DNA of 64,000 nucleotides. Source: Hydrogenothermaceae bacterium. GTDB taxonomy: Bacteria; Aquificota; Aquificia; Aquificales; Hydrogenothermaceae. The DNA lies in contig JAOABH010000008.1 of assembly GCA_026418455.1 (NCBI GenBank), forward strand, positions 1 to 64,000, in the 5' to 3' direction. Shown one piece after another: positions 61,297 to 64,000 of this stretch. The first letter of the stretch is position 1; each line of letters begins with the position of its first letter. The translations under genes were made by a program, and so were the position numbers. The notes under the pieces were generated by a model. It saw nothing but the letters and a program-made list of their open reading frames with translations, ran no database searches and was not told where the DNA came from.

Positions 61297-61370
61297 TGCA
61301 CCCGGCAGGATTTGAACCTGCGACCGTCGGCTCCGGAAGCCGATGCTCTATCCAGCTGAGCTACGGGTGC
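61297..61370 (-). tRNA. tRNA-Arg (anticodon CCG), CCA not encoded
   Basis: 74 nt; acceptor GCACCCG/CGGGTGC, anticodon arm TCGGC-TTCCGGA-GCCGA, T arm GCAGG-TTCAAAT-CCTGC. Confidence 0.96.
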
Positions 61371-62203
61371 TCTAAACTTCTCAATCTTTTTATATTAACA
61401 ATATCCATATCTCCTTCTTTAGGAGTTTCAAGTATAAAAGGTAAAGTCTTTAAAAATTTGTCGTTTACTATAACCTCAAAACCTTTCAGACCTATATATC
61501 CCTCACCTATATGTTCGTGTCTATCTTTTTTAGATCCAAATGGAGCCTTTGAGTCATTACAGTGGATAACCTTTATCCGATTTAATCCTATCAAACTGTC
61601 AAACTCTCTCTTGTATTCTTCTAACCCTTCGCTTGTATCTATATGGTATCCACTTGCAAATAGGTGACAGGTATCTATACAAACACCTATATTTGAATCC
61701 TTAAATGGCTCTATCAACTGTTTTATCTCTTGTGTATTCTCTCCAACTTCTCCCTTTTGTCCAGCAAGTGTCTCAACTAAAAAGTAGCAATGTTTTAACT
61801 CTACTTTTTTAAAAATGTTTTCAAGGGCTTGATGTATCCTCTCTATTCCTTCTTTTTTGGATCTTCCTTTTGTTTTCCCGGCGTGTATCACGTAGTAATC
61901 TATTTTTAGTTCTTCACAGAGAGCTAACTCTTCTATAACACCTTTTACAGATTTATTAAAAAGTTCTTCTTCGTCAGATGCAAGGTTAAAGAGATAAGAA
62001 GCATGGACCACAGTTGGAGATATACCACTTTCTTTGGCTTTTTTCATAAAGAGTTCTTTTTCCCTTTTTGTTCTCTCTATCCAAGCCCAGCTTCTTGGAG
62101 ATCTTAAAAAAAACTGTATAGAGTTTGCTCCTACTTCCAAACCCCTATCAAATACTAAATCTAATGATTTTGATGAGGATACATGTGTTCCTATATTTAC
62201 CAT
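61361..62203 (-). CDS. nfo: Endonuclease IV
   Basis: NIGTHVSSSKSLDLVF, YYVIHAGKTKGRSKKEGIERI, GVCIDTCHLFASGYHI, VIHCNDSKAPFGSKKDRHEHIGEGYIG. Confidence 0.95.
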   Translation of the reverse strand: MVNIGTHVSSSKSLDLVFDRGLEVGANSIQFFLRSPRSWAWIERTKREKELFMKKAKESGISPTVVHASYLFNLASDEEELFNKSVKGVIEELALCEELKIDYYVIHAGKTKGRSKKEGIERIHQALENIFKKVELKHCYFLVETLAGQKGEVGENTQEIKQLIEPFKDSNIGVCIDTCHLFASGYHIDTSEGLEEYKREFDSLIGLNRIKVIHCNDSKAPFGSKKDRHEHIGEGYIGLKGFEVIVNDKFLKTLPFILETPKEGDMDIVNIKRLRSLEHP

Positions 62204-62835
62204 TTTAGTTTAAACCTTCCTGTAATAAATGGATTTGTTTTTTTCTCTTTTCCTATGGTGGTATTAACACCGTGCCCACTGTAAACGATAGTTTCTTCTG
62301 GAAGTTCCATCAATCTATTTAGAGATTTTTCTAACATTTTTGAATCTCCACCAGGTAAATCTATCCTTCCAACACTACCAGCAAAAAGGGTGTCTCCTAC
62401 TAATATAAAATTATTCTCTTTACTATAAAAAGAAACTCCTCCTGGTGTGTGTCCAGGTGTTTTTATAACATCAAATTTTAGATTTCCTATTTCCAATCTG
62501 TCTATATTTTCTAGATCAAATTCAGGCTCCGGACATGGGTAAGCGTTCAAAGCTTTGGCAAAAGATGGAAACAGTTCTTCATTTGTCAAAAATCTATCTT
62601 TGAAATTTAGATAAAACGGCACATCAAATAAGCTTTTCAAATATCCTACCTGTCCTACATGGTCTATATGTCCGTGGGTTGCAAGGATAGCTCTTATGTT
62701 TAACCCTTCAAGTTCCTCTACTATATCTTCACCATCTGTTCCTGGGTCTATTACGACTGCATCTTTGGTTTTTTCATCAAAAACTATGTAGCAATTCTCC
62801 TGAATAAAACCAACTGTTATCTTCTTTACTTTCAT
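62197..62835 (-). CDS. MBL-fold hydrolase (glyoxalase II-like)
   Basis: ILATHGHIDHVGQVGYL, VIKTPGHTPGGVSFY, VGDTLFAGSVGRIDLPGGD, YSGHGVNTTIG. Confidence 0.92.
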   Translation of the reverse strand: MKVKKITVGFIQENCYIVFDEKTKDAVVIDPGTDGEDIVEELEGLNIRAILATHGHIDHVGQVGYLKSLFDVPFYLNFKDRFLTNEELFPSFAKALNAYPCPEPEFDLENIDRLEIGNLKFDVIKTPGHTPGGVSFYSKENNFILVGDTLFAGSVGRIDLPGGDSKMLEKSLNRLMELPEETIVYSGHGVNTTIGKEKKTNPFITGRFKLKW

Positions 62836-64000
62836 TTCTTTAGAAACTCCCTATCAACCAATGAAGTTGTGTAACTTCCCTTTAAAAACTCCGGATGTTC
62901 CAAAATCTTTAAATGGAAAGGAATAGTGGTTTTCACTCCTTCAATTATAAACTCTTTTAATGCTCTTTTACCTCTCTCTATAGCTTCTTCTCTTGTTTGA
63001 CCCCACACTATCAACTTTGCTATCAATGAGTCATAGAAAGGTGGGATTGTGTATCCTTGGTATATATGTGTATCTACCCTAACTCCAAATCCACCAGGAA
63101 TATACAGTTTTGTGATAGTTCCGGGAGATGGAGTAAAAGATTCAGGATCTTCTGCATTTATCCTAAACTCTATTGCGTGTCCATTCCATCTTATATCCTG
63201 CTGTTTTATGTTTAATTTCTGTCCATCTGCTATCCTTATCTGCCATGCTACTAAGTCAATACCGGTTATCATCTCGCTTACTGGGTGTTCAACCTGAATT
63301 CTTCCATTCATCTCTATAAAGTAGAAATTCATATCTTTATCAACTATAAACTCAACAGTTCCAGCTCCGGTAAATCCTACATGTTTTGCAAATTTAACTG
63401 CTGCTTCTCCCATCTTCCTTCTAACTTCTTCAGTTATAAAAGGAGAGTGGGCTTCCTCTAAAAGTTTCTGGTGTCTTCTCTGTATGGAACATTCCCTATC
63501 TGATATATAAACAACGTTTCCATACTCATCGGCAAGTATCTGTATCTCTATATGTTTTGGATTTTCTATAAATTTCTCAATATAGACTGTTTTATCACCA
63601 AAGGCAGTTTCCGCTTCTCTCTGGGCTATAGGGAGTAATCTTACAAGCTCCTGCTCATTATTTGCCACTCTCATCCCTCTTCCACCACCTCCGGCAGCTG
63701 CCTTAATCAGGACAGGATAACCTATATTTTGAGCTATCTCTAAAGCATCTTTAATATCTTCAACCGGGGGACTTCCTGGTATTATCGGAACTCCTGCCTC
63801 TTGGGCAGCCCTCCTTGCAGCTGCTTTATCTCCAGTTAAGTTAAGTGTTTTTGAAGATGGTCCGATAAATTTTATATTAGACCTCTCACATATACTTGCA
63901 AAGTTAGGATTTTCCGCTAAAAATCCATATCCGGGATATACAGCATCAGAGTGGGTTAAATCAATGGCTGATAGTATGGCTGGGATATTTAGATAACTCT
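62832..64000 (-). CDS. accC: Acetyl-CoA/pyruvate carboxylase biotin carboxylase subunit, 5' end beyond window
   Basis: Reading frame stays open past the supplied ORF to the window edge (DAVYPGYGFLAENPNFA...KAAAGGGGRGMRVANNEQE); IEFRINAEDPESFTPSPG. Confidence 0.94.
   Translation of the reverse strand, partial: SYLNIPAILSAIDLTHSDAVYPGYGFLAENPNFASICERSNIKFIGPSSKTLNLTGDKAAARRAAQEAGVPIIPGSPPVEDIKDALEIAQNIGYPVLIKAAAGGGGRGMRVANNEQELVRLLPIAQREAETAFGDKTVYIEKFIENPKHIEIQILADEYGNVVYISDRECSIQRRHQKLLEEAHSPFITEEVRRKMGEAAVKFAKHVGFTGAGTVEFIVDKDMNFYFIEMNGRIQVEHPVSEMITGIDLVAWQIRIADGQKLNIKQQDIRWNGHAIEFRINAEDPESFTPSPGTITKLYIPGGFGVRVDTHIYQGYTIPPFYDSLIAKLIVWGQTREEAIERGKRALKEFIIEGVKTTIPFHLKILEHPEFLKGSYTTSLVDREFLKK

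Noticed and set aside
61293-61667. 124-aa plus-strand ORF
   Set aside because: Antisense to tRNA-Arg and nfo. The opening MHPAGFEPATVGSGSRCSIQLSYGCS is a typical spurious translation of an antisense tRNA.
1-64000. CRISPR arrays, prophage, transposons, BGCs or defence islands
   Set aside because: No repeat-spacer arrays, transposases, integrases or phage genes were recognised; the only accessory-type module is mazEF.

Overview
This 64-kb window is an AT-rich, densely packed bacterial chromosome segment. Gene content and sequence style suggest a thermophilic Aquificota member, perhaps Hydrogenothermaceae; this is inference, not tested. It opens in the 3' part of a 5S rRNA gene and ends inside accC, which runs off the right edge on the minus strand. 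Nearly everything is housekeeping:
- isoprenoid, haem and queuosine genes
- a large nuo cluster (A, B, CD fusion, H-N) with nuoE and nuoF displaced about 8 kb downstream and no nuoG in the window
- rpoN-hpf, rplM-rpsI, glnE, purSQ/purN, hisD, argC, asd, hom and metF
- two GGDEF genes, a two-component pair, a MazEF module, and tRNA-Gln(TTG) and tRNA-Arg(CCG)
I see no CRISPR array, prophage, IS element or defence island, and no large undescribed system. The observations I find most interesting are:
- 7 of 8 convergent CDS pairs overlap at their 3' ends, three of them sharing one TTAA as both stop codons
- a C-rich RNA with an anti-Shine-Dalgarno-like motif and a C5A hairpin loop just before a strong intrinsic terminator (50641-50704, minus)
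- a palindrome filling the mazEF promoter spacer
- a tRNA-Arg gene whose 5' end contains the nfo stop codon
- a perfect 48-bp in-frame tandem duplication in a GGDEF gene
- a histidine kinase whose first TM helix lies upstream of any canonical start codon
- a possible degenerate S24/S26-like protein
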